From Akkermansiaceae bacterium (GTDB lineage: Bacteria; Verrucomicrobiota; Verrucomicrobiia; Verrucomicrobiales; Akkermansiaceae), in NCBI GenBank assembly GCA_025457665.1, contig JALOTY010000019.1:1-50408 (forward strand): a DNA stretch of 50,408 bases, written 5' to 3'. The notes beneath the pieces were generated by a model, which saw only the letters and a program-made list of their open reading frames with translations, was not told the origin of the DNA and did no database searches. A program made the position numbers and the translations under genes. Below are positions 27,101 through 34,340 of this stretch, piece after piece. The stretch's first letter is position 1, and every line of letters begins with the position of its first letter.

Positions 27101-27656
27101 ACGTTTGTCGGATGCGGATGTCGACTCCCTCGCCCGCGCGCTCGTGAAGGAAATCCGCCGCCGGGGTCCTTTCCTCAGTCTCGCGGATTTCGTGAATCGA
27201 CGCCCCGGCAGCGACAAGGAACTCGCCCGTGCCGGTGCGCTGCAGGAAGCGCTGGATTCCGATGAAGTGACCATCAACCGCGGGCCTAACAGCGCGAGCC
27301 GCTCCGCCAGCGCGAATGCCTCCGCTGCCTTCGCTTTCCCTGAAGCCGAGCAAGGCGCGCTGTCCTACGGGGCACCCGGAGTGGTGAAACAGGCGGATAT
27401 CCTCACGCCCATCGCGCCGATTCTTTCCGCCCGTTCCGACACCTTCCTGATCCGCGCTTACGGGGAGTCCGTCGATGCCGCCGGCACCGTCCGGGCGCGC
27501 GCCTGGTGTGAGGCGGTGGTCCAGAGGGATCGACGTTTCGTCGATCCCAGCGACAAGGCGACCGAGGCGACGGTCGAGCTCACGCAAGTGAACCAGCGCT
27601 TCGGCAGGAGATTCGAAATCGTTTCGTTCCGATGGCTGCAAGCCGGAGAAATCTGA
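24183..27656 (+). CDS. Large pilin-like exported protein (Verru_Chthon cassette A-like)
   Basis: A 1157-residue protein with a type IV pilin/PilX-like N-terminus: a basic leader, then GFSLVITISMMVLLSLLAVG and LGLAGVSMRNSD, followed by a helix with ANARLALLMALGDLQKQLGP. This layout matches a family of very large pilin-like proteins in Verrucomicrobia, resembling the Verru_Chthon cassette protein A group; that name is recalled, not checked. The remainder is a long mixed domain with no enzymatic motif. The C-terminal third includes SLARALVKEIRRRGPFLSLADFVNRRPG, reminiscent of the helix-hairpin segments of GspK minor pseudopilins. The downstream secreted gene starts 5 bp after its stop, so the pair is an operon. 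Confidence 0.75.
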   Translation: MKTHFLPRRVRRIPAATPRGFSLVITISMMVLLSLLAVGMLGLAGVSMRNSDRGEDMRIAQANARLALLMALGDLQKQLGPDQRVSIAADQRSSGGDGGQTSSNPLARQWTGVYDAWPAGSTDRPAPTFRRWLVSGDPGSLDDLVLADRAPANAIELVGKGTLGSTSSDGRVSVPSVRMQGTKGGPGRLAYWVADQNLKAAIGTEPPNKGSNLADIRGNLQGAPRNAVEFAQSGGAQVFDSDWYEETDPELLTSWSQTGFVANSPRAHLSLFHDFTPSSSGLITNVRSGGFRRDLSMQLERSVTSCPPTPLYQVSGENGINLRELCAYYKLSDELRFSGSATFTTGGRIASRSPYFLMESSPALCQNDDEFHFKMPVVVNYQMVFSFSVRQVSSGGSQVNRLHLVTDPIITLWNPLDVPVVIPQTSFLSVKYWQLPYDFIIRRANGTTVKCPLIASLSGGDSNYMTMNLGKVQQIVMKPGEVMKFSQSASTDVRPNFVRNVDARVGFNFGGGVARPLRTDASPSNTVDLAANEIITYEVRPNGYTAGASKTSGLNPIGSLGHTRHFSLTHHELYVGEDRDSNSLGFGGMFIDYDFGNRRLSPDELRDRLQAGTKNPSERLYANRLPEIFPPITFSQGRPLSVAEMQAAKAPFMVFSFSAKTETGTDTGTRFLSRFNPKVHHVDFYDLTARERAMLPYEVRVEPLTSWKNRSLEVSTNGNAFFGGGLNAQYGSSFVTTHSIPREPIVSLAALQHSMANGFEIFRPKQGYATLNAREPMLPQISHAIGNSLAPPVLAPDRTSGTISGSRPIADHSYLANQGLWDDWFFSSIAPRRAATGGSNQTQRVTAEKFFNGEEDLRIRRYRPNLDGEELNRLLGTFFTGATSSETAIREIASYLRVDGMFNVNSTSVEAWKAVLGGLKGREIIVGDDSGGERTLMDGEGLPVTNLITPRNVVAEGQGLNSVTDSAQWMGRRRLSDADVDSLARALVKEIRRRGPFLSLADFVNRRPGSDKELARAGALQEALDSDEVTINRGPNSASRSASANASAAFAFPEAEQGALSYGAPGVVKQADILTPIAPILSARSDTFLIRAYGESVDAAGTVRARAWCEAVVQRDRRFVDPSDKATEATVELTQVNQRFGRRFEIVSFRWLQAGEI

Positions 27657-27660
27657 TTCC

Positions 27661-28338
27661 ATGACTTTCATGAAACACACGTTGATGGCCGGGATATGCC
27701 TGGGAGTGATGTCCTTTCCCGGCATGGTCTGGGCGAAGGAGGTATCGGTCCGTTTTCTGGCCGAGAGGATTCCTCCGAAGCTTGGAGATGTGGTGATGGC
27801 CGGGCCGGAAGGGGAGTTGAGTGATCCGGTGGTGCTGCCGGTGAATCATCTTTCGCAGCCGGTGGAAGTTCCCGCGAGGGCCTTCAAGCTCATGATGCGG
27901 GAAAAGAACGCCACCCTGGCCACCATCGAGCTTCCCGAAAAAGGCGACCTGTTCATCGTGGTTCTCGTGCCCTCTCCCAAAGGGGGTTTCAAGCCGGTCG
28001 TGATTCCTTCCGATGAGCCGGATTTCAAACCGGGGGATTCGTTTATCTACAATCACTCCACCCGCGATGTCATGGGTTTCGTCGGCACCTCGAAGTTCCG
28101 CCTCAAACCCGGTGAGGGCACCTACCTTCGCCCGGCGGGCGACAAGGGCGGAGTGTATTATGACGTGGCCTTCGGCTTCGAAGGGGCCAACAACCAGAAT
28201 CAGGTGCTCAGCAAGACCCGATGGCCGGTGGAAAATCATCTTCGCTCATACGTCTTCTTCTTCATCAACCCGGATACCCAGGACATCGATTTCCGTGCGG
28301 TGGATGAGTTCGTGCCAAAGGAAGAGCCCGAGGAGTGA
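27661..28338 (+). CDS. Secreted protein, partner of the large pilin-like protein
   Basis: A 225-residue exported protein with a signal peptide ending in FPGMVWA. The mature part is beta-rich, with no recognised catalytic motif: EVSVRFLAERIPPKLGDVV, FIYNHSTRDVMGFVG, and a charged C-terminus FVPKEEPEE. It begins 5 bp after the 1157-residue gene. A second ATG at 27670 would also preserve the signal. Tight coupling and shared export suggest the two products act together at the envelope. The paralogous GntR/LacI-type regulator is convergent 28 bp beyond its stop. Confidence 0.7.
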   Translation: MTFMKHTLMAGICLGVMSFPGMVWAKEVSVRFLAERIPPKLGDVVMAGPEGELSDPVVLPVNHLSQPVEVPARAFKLMMREKNATLATIELPEKGDLFIVVLVPSPKGGFKPVVIPSDEPDFKPGDSFIYNHSTRDVMGFVGTSKFRLKPGEGTYLRPAGDKGGVYYDVAFGFEGANNQNQVLSKTRWPVENHLRSYVFFFINPDTQDIDFRAVDEFVPKEEPEE

Positions 28339-28365
28339 CCCGTCATTCGATTGCGGGTTTCGACC

Positions 28366-29433
28366 TCAATGACGTGCCGGTCCCGTCGTGCCTCCGGCGA
28401 CGAAGGTCGAGGCGGTGGTCGATTGCCGGAAATCCGGTGTGCCGCGGCTGACATTCGTGGCCCATTGCAGGATGCGCCGCACCACCGGTCTGCTTTCCCA
28501 GGAGATGTGGGAGATCGGCGGGTGGCAGCGTTTGAAAGCGGGATCGTTGTCGGTGCTGATGAGTGAGACATCCTCGGGAACCTTGAGACCACGCCTCAAC
28601 AGGAACTGCATGGCGGCGACAAAGTAGTCGGCCTCATCTACGATAAGTGCCGTAGGTGGCGTGACGCGGAAGAGCTTGTTCAGGCATTCGTGAAAGCCTT
28701 CCTCGGAATCATCCCAATCGGGCAGATTGTATTCGCCCACGTGGCAGCCATGGGCGGCAAGGGTCTTGAGGAAAACGGTTTCACTGATCCCCGGGACCGG
28801 CAGCCGACGGAGTTTCCGGCACAACAGGACGATGCGGGTATGGCCGAGCCCGATGAGGTGGCGCGTGGCCGCTCGGATCGATGTGGGTTTGTCCGGACTC
28901 ATGCCCGGAATGCGCAGGCCGCTGCGATGGCCGAAAACCGCGAAGGCCGGGATTTTCCTGGAAGCAAACCAGCGGAGCACCTCGCGCGAGCCGGCGTAAA
29001 CCATCCAGGCATCCGCCGGGGTTTGCTCGACCATGGCGGCGACTTTCGGCACTTCGAAGCGCAGGGTCTTGAGGGATTTCGGCGCGTAGATCACTTGATG
29101 TCCGGCCGTCTCAAGCGCGTGGACGGATTCGATGTGGAATTCCTGCTTGCGGTCGGGCATGCCTTCATTCGTGAGAATGGCGATGCGAAGTGAGCGGTTT
29201 TCGCGGGCTTCATGGGCAGCGATTTTCCGGCAGCGTCCGGCACCCCGGGAGACGAGGATTCCCGCCGTCTCAAGCTGACGCAGGGCGTTTTCCACGCTCT
29301 TGTGGTTGACCCCCAGCTCCGCCGCAAGTTGGTGTTTTCCGGGGATGAGGTCGGTCCATCGACCCGCCGAAATCTCCGAACGCAGGCGGTCGGCGATCTG
29401 ATCGGTGATCGACAGGAAAGAGGCTTTCTTCAC
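28366..29433 (-). CDS. GntR-type HTH regulator with LacI/XylR-like sensor domain (paralogue)
   Basis: A 355-residue regulator with the same architecture as the gene at 20439. The GntR winged helix (ITDQIADRLRSEISAGRW, HQLAAELGVNHKSVENALR, LETAGILVSRGAGRCRK) is followed by a periplasmic-binding-like sensor (LGHTRIVLLCRKLRRL, PTALIVDEADYFVAAMQFL, FVAGGTTG at the end). The recognition helix differs from its paralogue only modestly (NHKSVENALRQ versus NHKTVSSAFRI), so operators may be related. It is convergent with the pilin-like operon and divergent from the DUF808 gene, with about 144 bp between starts. Confidence 0.85.
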   Translation of the reverse strand: MKKASFLSITDQIADRLRSEISAGRWTDLIPGKHQLAAELGVNHKSVENALRQLETAGILVSRGAGRCRKIAAHEARENRSLRIAILTNEGMPDRKQEFHIESVHALETAGHQVIYAPKSLKTLRFEVPKVAAMVEQTPADAWMVYAGSREVLRWFASRKIPAFAVFGHRSGLRIPGMSPDKPTSIRAATRHLIGLGHTRIVLLCRKLRRLPVPGISETVFLKTLAAHGCHVGEYNLPDWDDSEEGFHECLNKLFRVTPPTALIVDEADYFVAAMQFLLRRGLKVPEDVSLISTDNDPAFKRCHPPISHISWESRPVVRRILQWATNVSRGTPDFRQSTTASTFVAGGTTGPARH

Positions 29434-29576
29434 GACGCCACCACCGTGTTGCCGGAAGACCCGGCTGGCAATAGGGATGTTGAAAGGTCCCCGAGGTCGA
29501 ATCGGGGGGACAGCGAAAAGCCCGGCAAGCGGGTTTGTGCTTTGCAGCGGGCCGCGCCGGATTCACAAAGCCGCGC

Positions 29577-30467
29577 ATGGCCGGTGGTTCGCTCCTGATG
29601 TTGTTGGATGATATCGCATCCATCCTCGATGATGTGTCGGTGATGACCAAAACGGCGGCCTCGAAGACCGCCGGAGTGCTCGGCGATGACCTCGCGCTCA
29701 ATGCCCAACAGGTCAGCGGTGTGGTGGCCAAGCGCGAGCTTCCGGTGGTGTGGAGCGTCGCCAAGGGTTCGCTGGTCAACAAACTCATCCTCATCCCCGC
29801 CGCCCTCGCCCTCAATGCCTTCGCCTCCTGGGCCGTGACGCCCCTACTCATGCTCGGCGGTGCCTATCTGTGTTTCGAGGGCGTGGAAAAACTCGTCCAC
29901 CTGCGCCACAAGAAGTCCGAGAAATCGACCGCGAATGAAGCGCCCGCCCCGGTCTCCGCCAGTGATGAAAAAGACAAAATCCGCGGTGCTGTCAGGACCG
30001 ACTTCGTGCTTTCCGCGGAGATCATCGTCATCACGCTCGGTGTGGTGGCCGTGAAACCTTTCCTGACCCAGGCTCTGGTGCTTTCCTCCATCGGCCTGAT
30101 CATGACGGTGGGGGTCTATGGTTTGGTCGCGGGCATTGTGAAGCTCGATGACCTCGGGCTGTATCTGAGCCAGCGCGGGGGTGCCCGGGCGGCCATGGGG
30201 CGGGGGATTCTCGTCACCGCACCCTGGCTCATGAAGCTGCTCTCCATCGCCGGAACCGCCGCGATGTTCCTGGTGGGCGGACAAATCCTCGTCCATGGCA
30301 TCCCTGCCGTGCATCACTGGATCGAGCACGCCGTGGCCGGCATGGGCGGTGTCGCCAAGGCTCTCGTTCCTTATCTTTTCAATGGCCTCTTCGGCATCCT
30401 CGCAGGAGCCGTGGTTCTGCTGCTGCTCCAGCCCTTGATGAAGCTGCGGAAAAAGGCCCATGCGTGA
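29577..30467 (+). CDS. DUF808 family membrane protein (YedI-like)
   Basis: A 296-residue inner-membrane protein. Homologues characteristically begin MAGGSLLxLLDDIA and the ATG at 29577 gives exactly that, so the upstream ATG at 29535 is rejected. SVMTKTAASKTAGVLGDDLA and NAQQVSGVVAKRELPVVW are the conserved N-terminal helices. Several membrane segments follow (LVNKLILIPAALALNAFASW, EIIVITLGVVAVKPFLTQAL, IGLIMTVGVYGLVAGIVKL, and a C-terminal pair). The function of the family is unknown. It is transcribed alone, ahead of a 230-bp interval that ends in a terminator-like structure. Confidence 0.88.
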   Translation: MAGGSLLMLLDDIASILDDVSVMTKTAASKTAGVLGDDLALNAQQVSGVVAKRELPVVWSVAKGSLVNKLILIPAALALNAFASWAVTPLLMLGGAYLCFEGVEKLVHLRHKKSEKSTANEAPAPVSASDEKDKIRGAVRTDFVLSAEIIVITLGVVAVKPFLTQALVLSSIGLIMTVGVYGLVAGIVKLDDLGLYLSQRGGARAAMGRGILVTAPWLMKLLSIAGTAAMFLVGGQILVHGIPAVHHWIEHAVAGMGGVAKALVPYLFNGLFGILAGAVVLLLLQPLMKLRKKAHA

Positions 30468-30469
30468 AG

Positions 30470-30664
30470 CCGCCTTCGATCGTCGAGGATCGGGCTTGCA
30501 TGAAACCCGGAGCCGCCCTATGGCTCCGCGCCAGTGAGCACCGCCGCCCATCTCCGCCGAATCAAGGTCCGCACCCTCGGGTGCGCCCCTGCCGGTGTGT
30601 GATGGAGTGATGGTCCTCCTCTTCCTACCCCGCCCGGCGCTCCCCAAGGTCCGCCGGGTTTTTT
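30470..30664 (+). ncRNA. Possible structured leader or small RNA ahead of the EamA transporter gene
   Basis: The interval has no gene but several pairing elements. CGCACC-CTCG-GGTGCG near 30570-30586 is a stable hairpin. CACCG near 30539 can pair with CGGTG near 30594. CCATCTCC near 30548 can pair with GGAG(TG)ATGG near 30603, which would make a pseudoknot with the previous helix. The segment ends at a hairpin plus T-run at 30633-30664, 35 bp before the transporter start. That layout suits a riboswitch-type leader or an independent small RNA. No known riboswitch consensus was recognised. Confidence 0.25.
30633..30664 (+). terminator. Rho-independent terminator-like hairpin
   Basis: CCCGGCG at 30633-30639 pairs with CGCCGGG at 30652-30658 around a 12-nt loop, followed by TTTTTT at 30659-30664. 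It lies 166 bp after the DUF808 stop and just before the transporter gene. Confidence 0.55.
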
Positions 30665-30698
30665 GTCGCCCGGTGAACCGGCAGGTCGCCCACCGACC

Positions 30699-31598
30699 AT
30701 GAAAACAAGCTTCACCGAACGCGACAGCATCCTGATGATGCTCGGGTCCGTCATTCTCTTTGCCATCAATACCCTGCTCATCCGCGGGGTCGCCCTGCAT
30801 GCGCCCGCGGCCGATGGCTGGGTCGCCTCCTTGTTTCGCGGCGTGATCGGTCTGCTGGTCGTCGGCCTGGTTTTCAGCGGTCGGGGATTTCATCCGCGGC
30901 GACTCTTCACCCGGCCCTTGCTCTTGTTGCGCGGGGTTGTTGGAGCCTTCGGCATTCTCGCCTTCTACATGACGGTGGTCCACCTCGGCGCTGGCCGGGC
31001 GGTCATCATCAATCTTTCCTACCCGATCTTCGGCTGCCTCTTTGCCATGGTTTTCCTCGGTGAACGGCTTTCCGCCCGGGCCTGGATCTGGCTCTCCGCC
31101 GGGTTCGCCGGACTGGTGGTCTTCCTCGGCGGCGGATTGCAGTTTTCGTGGAATCGATACGACCTGCTCGCCATCGCCGGAGCGGTGGCCGCCGGTGCGG
31201 TCGTCACCATCATCCGCGAACTGCGGCATACCGAACATGCCTCGACGATCTATGCCTCGCAATGCCTTGGCAGCATCGTCCTCACTGCCGTGCCCGCCAC
31301 CGCCCCTGCCATCGATCTGCCGCCCTTCGCTCTCGGGCTCATGGTCCTGGCCGCCGTGCTGGTATCGATCGCCCAACTCGCCATGACCGAGGCCTATCGA
31401 CAGCTTTCCGTGGCCCGCGGGTCGGCCGTGCAGATGCTGCTCCCGCTGGTCACGGCCGTCGGGGGCTGGATATTTTTCCAGGAAAGCTATCGTCCCATCG
31501 AACTCGCCGGGGCCGCCCTGACCCTCATCGCCACCTGGCGGGTGGTCGCCGCACCACCGGCAAAGCCACGACTTGTAAATTCCTCCGCCACCCCCTAA
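30699..31598 (+). CDS. EamA/DMT family transporter
   Basis: A 299-residue inner-membrane protein with about ten hydrophobic segments in two repeats, as in drug/metabolite transporters (EamA type). Examples are SILMMLGSVILFAINTLLIR, VASLFRGVIGLLVVGLVF, AFYMTVVHLGAGRAVIINL, YPIFGCLFAMVFLGERLSARAW in the first EamA half, and VQMLLPLVTAVGGWIFFQESY in the second. FLGERLS and FFQESYR are the conserved ends of the EamA halves. The ATG at 30699 is preferred to 30663, which adds a Pro-rich extension overlapping the terminator-like sequence. The substrate is unknown; exporters of amino acids or metabolites are typical. argD follows by 52 bp on the same strand. Confidence 0.85.
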   Translation: MKTSFTERDSILMMLGSVILFAINTLLIRGVALHAPAADGWVASLFRGVIGLLVVGLVFSGRGFHPRRLFTRPLLLLRGVVGAFGILAFYMTVVHLGAGRAVIINLSYPIFGCLFAMVFLGERLSARAWIWLSAGFAGLVVFLGGGLQFSWNRYDLLAIAGAVAAGAVVTIIRELRHTEHASTIYASQCLGSIVLTAVPATAPAIDLPPFALGLMVLAAVLVSIAQLAMTEAYRQLSVARGSAVQMLLPLVTAVGGWIFFQESYRPIELAGAALTLIATWRVVAAPPAKPRLVNSSATP

Positions 31599-31650
31599 AC
31601 CCGCGCCCCCCGAGTTCCATCGCCGGACGCACGAAGACCGATTTCACGCT

Positions 31651-32889
31651 ATGTCGCACATCCTTCAAACTTATGGCCGCTTTCCCGTGACCCTCGTCCG
31701 CGGCGAGGGCACACGCGTGTGGGACGATGCCGGGAAAGAATATCTCGACTTCTGCTCGGGCATCGCCGTTTGCGCGCTCGGACATTCGCCACCGGTGCTC
31801 GTGGAGGCGATCTCACGCCAGGCCGCCACCCTCATCCATTGCTGCAATCTCTACCACATCCCGCAGCAGGAGGAACTCGCCCGCAGGATCGTCGAGGACC
31901 TCGTGAAAATCCCCGGCAAGGTTTTCTTCTCGAACTCCGGTGCGGAGTCGAACGACGGTCTCATCAAGACCGCACGCCGCTTCGGTCATGCCCGGCCCGC
32001 GGCTGATGGCTCGCCGAGGTACGAGATCCTTAGTTTCACGCAGTCCTTCCACGGCCGCACCCTCGGTGGCATCAGCGCCACCGGCCAGGACAAGGTCAAG
32101 GAAGGCTTCGATCCCCTTCCCGGCGGCTTCCGCCATCTGCCCTTCAATGATCTCGATGCGCTCGCCGCCGCGATTTCCCCCCAGACCGTGGCCATCCTCC
32201 TCGAACCCGTCCAGGGCGAGGGCGGCGTGAATGTCGCCACGGCCGAATTCCTCCGTGGCATCCGCGAGCTTTGCACGCAACATGACCTCTTGCTTTACTT
32301 CGATGAAGTGCAGACCGGCTTCGGCCGCTGTGGCGACCCCATGGCATGGAAGGAAATCGCCCCGGAAATCGAGCCGGATGGCATCAGTTGGGCCAAGGGT
32401 CTCGGCGGCGGTTTTCCCATTGGTGCCTTCTGGCTTGCCGACCGGGAAATCGATGCCGGCAAAGCTCTTTCGTCCCTGATGAATCCCGGCAGCCATGGCA
32501 CCACTTACGGTGGCAGCCCCTTGGCCTGTGCGGCTGCCCTCGCCGTGCTCGGGGAAATTTCCGACCGCCGCCTCGATGCCAATGTCCGCGAACGCGCCGC
32601 TCAGGTCCGCGAAACGATCACGTCATGGAATCATCCGCTGGTGACCGGGGTCCGGGGACTCGGCCTGCTGTTAGGCGTGGGGCTGAACACTTCCCTCATG
32701 ACGGTTCCCGAGGGCAAGCTGCCCTCCATCCACCTTTCCGCCGAACTTCTGCAGAACGGATTGCTTGCGCCGCCCGCAGGACCATCGACCTTGCGGCTCC
32801 TGCCGCCTCTGAATGTCTCGGCCGATGAAATCACCGCGGCTCTGAAGATCCTGAAAAACACCCTCGATTCCCTCCTCCCCACCGCCTGA
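31651..32889 (+). CDS. argD: Acetylornithine aminotransferase (ArgD)
   Basis: A class III PLP-dependent aminotransferase of 412 residues that converts N-acetylglutamate semialdehyde to N-acetylornithine in arginine synthesis. Recognisable segments are YLDFCSGIAVCALGHSPP, NSGAESNDGLIKTAR, FHGRTLGGISATGQ, LLEPVQGEGGVN, FDEVQTGFGRCG, and SWAKGLGGGFPIGA with the PLP-binding Lys. TTYGGSPLACAAALAVL closes the active site. It is followed 16 bp later by argF, so the two form an arginine biosynthesis operon. The EamA gene upstream may be part of the same unit. Confidence 0.94.
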   Translation: MSHILQTYGRFPVTLVRGEGTRVWDDAGKEYLDFCSGIAVCALGHSPPVLVEAISRQAATLIHCCNLYHIPQQEELARRIVEDLVKIPGKVFFSNSGAESNDGLIKTARRFGHARPAADGSPRYEILSFTQSFHGRTLGGISATGQDKVKEGFDPLPGGFRHLPFNDLDALAAAISPQTVAILLEPVQGEGGVNVATAEFLRGIRELCTQHDLLLYFDEVQTGFGRCGDPMAWKEIAPEIEPDGISWAKGLGGGFPIGAFWLADREIDAGKALSSLMNPGSHGTTYGGSPLACAAALAVLGEISDRRLDANVRERAAQVRETITSWNHPLVTGVRGLGLLLGVGLNTSLMTVPEGKLPSIHLSAELLQNGLLAPPAGPSTLRLLPPLNVSADEITAALKILKNTLDSLLPTA

Positions 32890-32905
32890 GCCCAGGCCCC
32901 ATTCC

Positions 32906-33802
32906 ATGAAACATCTCCTTTCCATCGAAGAACTCAGCGCCGCAGCCATCGTCGAACTCCTCGACTCCGCCGCCGCGCTCAAGGCCTCACGCGGTCGCCA
33001 TGAAGCCCTGCCACTGCAAGGGCAGACCTGGGCGCTGATCTTCACCAAGTCCTCCACCCGCACCCGCGTCTCCTTCGAAGTCGGCATCCGTGAACTCGGA
33101 GGAGCGCCCATGTTCCTTTCCAAAAATGATATCCAGCTCGGCCGCGGGGAACCGATCATCGATACCGCCCGCGTCCTCGGCCGCATGGTCCATGGTGCCA
33201 TCATCCGCACCTTCGCCCAACAGGACGTCGTGGACTTCGCAAGGCATTCGGGAATTCCGACGATCAATGCGCTGACCGATGACGAACATCCCTGCCAGAT
33301 TCTCGCCGACCTCCTGACCGTCCGCGAAAAACTCGGCACCTGGGAAGGTCGCAAGATCGCCTGGGTGGGCGATGGGTTCTCCAACATGACGATTTCCTGG
33401 ATGTGGGCGGCGAAACATCTCGGCTTCGAACTCGCCGTTGCCTGTCCGCCCGACTATGCGCCTCCGGCCGATTTCCTTGAGAAACTGGCCGCTCCGCAGG
33501 TCTCCATCACCCACGATCCCGCCGTGGCGGTAAAGGGGGCGGATGTGATCAATACCGATGTCTGGCTCTCCATGGGCCAGGAAGGTCAGGCGGAAAAAGA
33601 AGCCGCCTTCGGCCCCTATCAGGTGAATGCCGGCCTTCTCTCCGGAGCGTCTACGGGACACATCGTACTTCACTGCCTGCCCGCCTATCGCGGCAAGGAA
33701 ATCACCGAAGAAGTCCTCGAAGCCCACGCCGACACCATCTTCCAGGAAGCCGAAAACCGCCTCCACGCCCAAAAAGCCATCCTCGCCGCCCTCGCCCGCT
33801 GA
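32906..33802 (+). CDS. argF: Ornithine carbamoyltransferase (ArgF)
   Basis: Transfers the carbamoyl group from carbamoyl phosphate to ornithine to make citrulline. 298 residues, slightly short but complete. The carbamoyl-phosphate loop is KSSTRTRVSFEVGI (about residue 50). Also present are HGAIIRTF, NALTDDEHPCQILADLLT, the second-domain WVGDGFSNMTISWM, DVWLSMGQE with the ornithine-contacting SMG, and HCLPAYRGKEITEEV with the catalytic Cys. It is the last gene of the argD-argF pair; immediately downstream is a tandem repeat and repeat-module cluster. Confidence 0.95.
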   Translation: MKHLLSIEELSAAAIVELLDSAAALKASRGRHEALPLQGQTWALIFTKSSTRTRVSFEVGIRELGGAPMFLSKNDIQLGRGEPIIDTARVLGRMVHGAIIRTFAQQDVVDFARHSGIPTINALTDDEHPCQILADLLTVREKLGTWEGRKIAWVGDGFSNMTISWMWAAKHLGFELAVACPPDYAPPADFLEKLAAPQVSITHDPAVAVKGADVINTDVWLSMGQEGQAEKEAAFGPYQVNAGLLSGASTGHIVLHCLPAYRGKEITEEVLEAHADTIFQEAENRLHAQKAILAALAR

Positions 33803-33832
33803 TTTCTCATCAGCGACGGGATCAGCAAATGG

Positions 33833-33904
33833 GAAAAGCTGAAAGGCTGAAAGGCTGAAAAGCTGAAAGGCTGAAAGGCTGAAAGGCTGAAAGGCTGAAA
33901 GGCT
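33833..33904. repeat. 8-bp tandem repeat, nine units
   Basis: Nine consecutive copies of GAAAGGCT, two of them GAAAAGCT (units 1 and 4), without interruption. It begins 30 bp after the argF stop and runs straight into a dispersed-repeat cluster. The number of units is likely to vary between strains. Confidence 0.95.
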
Positions 33905-34071
33905 CCGCGCGGAGAATTGGCTGTTCACCGATCACTGCTCACCATCGGCTGTTCTTTGGCACTTCCGCGGAGCGGCCTCCGGTCTTGAGTCTTGCGTCTT
34001 GAAATCTTGCGTCTTTTCCCGGCTGCTCCCCGCTCCTGAAGAACGCTGGCGGCGGCGTTGTCGGACATGAA
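33905..34071. repeat. Dispersed repeat modules downstream of argF
   Basis: Contains CACTTCCGCGGAGCGGCC, then CCGGTCTTGAGTCTTGCG and TCTTGAAATCTTGCGTCTT. The same modules occur at 41270-41335 in the same orientation and, inverted, at 896-985. No gene is seen here. The cluster and the tandem repeat are bracketed by a 16-bp direct repeat (33815-33830 and 34126-34141). Confidence 0.65.
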
Positions 34072-34081
34072 ATGGGCGGGG

Positions 34082-34110
34082 TGGACAGATGGGCCGAAAA
34101 AGGGTATCGT
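34082..34110 (+). promoter_or_regulatory. Candidate promoter of the nucleotidyltransferase module
   Basis: TGGACA (34082-34087) and TATCGT (34105-34110) are separated by exactly 17 bp. The expected transcript start, about 34117, supports the downstream start codon at 34150 rather than 34072 or 34111. Confidence 0.4.
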
Positions 34111-34149
34111 ATGGGGCGTCAGAGAGACGGGATCAGCAAATTGGCAGCC

Positions 34150-34338
34150 ATGAAAGCATCGGAAAAATTCAACCGTGAGGCACGCGACGCGGAGAAGCGT
34201 GCGTCCCGCCGTGCCGATGAGGAGCGCCTGAAGGCCGGTGAGGATCCCGCCGTCCTGCAGCGCGAGAACTCCATTTTCCCCGAAGGGTTCTTCAGGAACG
34301 CGCGCATCTCCAATCTGAAGCAAGCCATCGGGCGCTGA
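34150..34338 (+). CDS. Small charged protein, possible antitoxin partner of a nucleotidyltransferase
   Basis: A 62-residue basic/acidic helical protein: KASEKFNREARDAEKRASRR, then ADEERLKAGEDPAVLQREN, ending FFRNARISNLKQAIGR. It has no recognised domain. In-frame ATGs at 34072 and 34111 would start upstream of or at the predicted transcript start. Its stop is followed two bases later by the ATG of a nucleotidyltransferase-like protein, so the two are translationally linked. A small charged helical protein placed directly ahead of a nucleotidyltransferase-fold protein is the usual layout of toxin-antitoxin modules; the assignment is inference from this layout. Confidence 0.6.
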   Translation: MKASEKFNREARDAEKRASRRADEERLKAGEDPAVLQRENSIFPEGFFRNARISNLKQAIGR

Positions 34339-34340
34339 TC

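Noticed and set aside
30470..30664. SRP RNA, cobalamin riboswitch or other known leader
   Set aside because: The SRP apical loop (GGAAGG.AGCA-type) and the B12 box are absent; only the generic structured-leader suggestion is kept.
29844..31376. A 510-residue minus-strand open frame
   Set aside because: It spans the antisense of both the DUF808 and EamA genes plus the gap between them, and is Gly/Asp/His/Gln-rich with no domain.
33833..33904. CRISPR-like array
   Set aside because: The 8-bp units are contiguous with no spacers, and no cas gene is present, so it is a simple tandem repeat.
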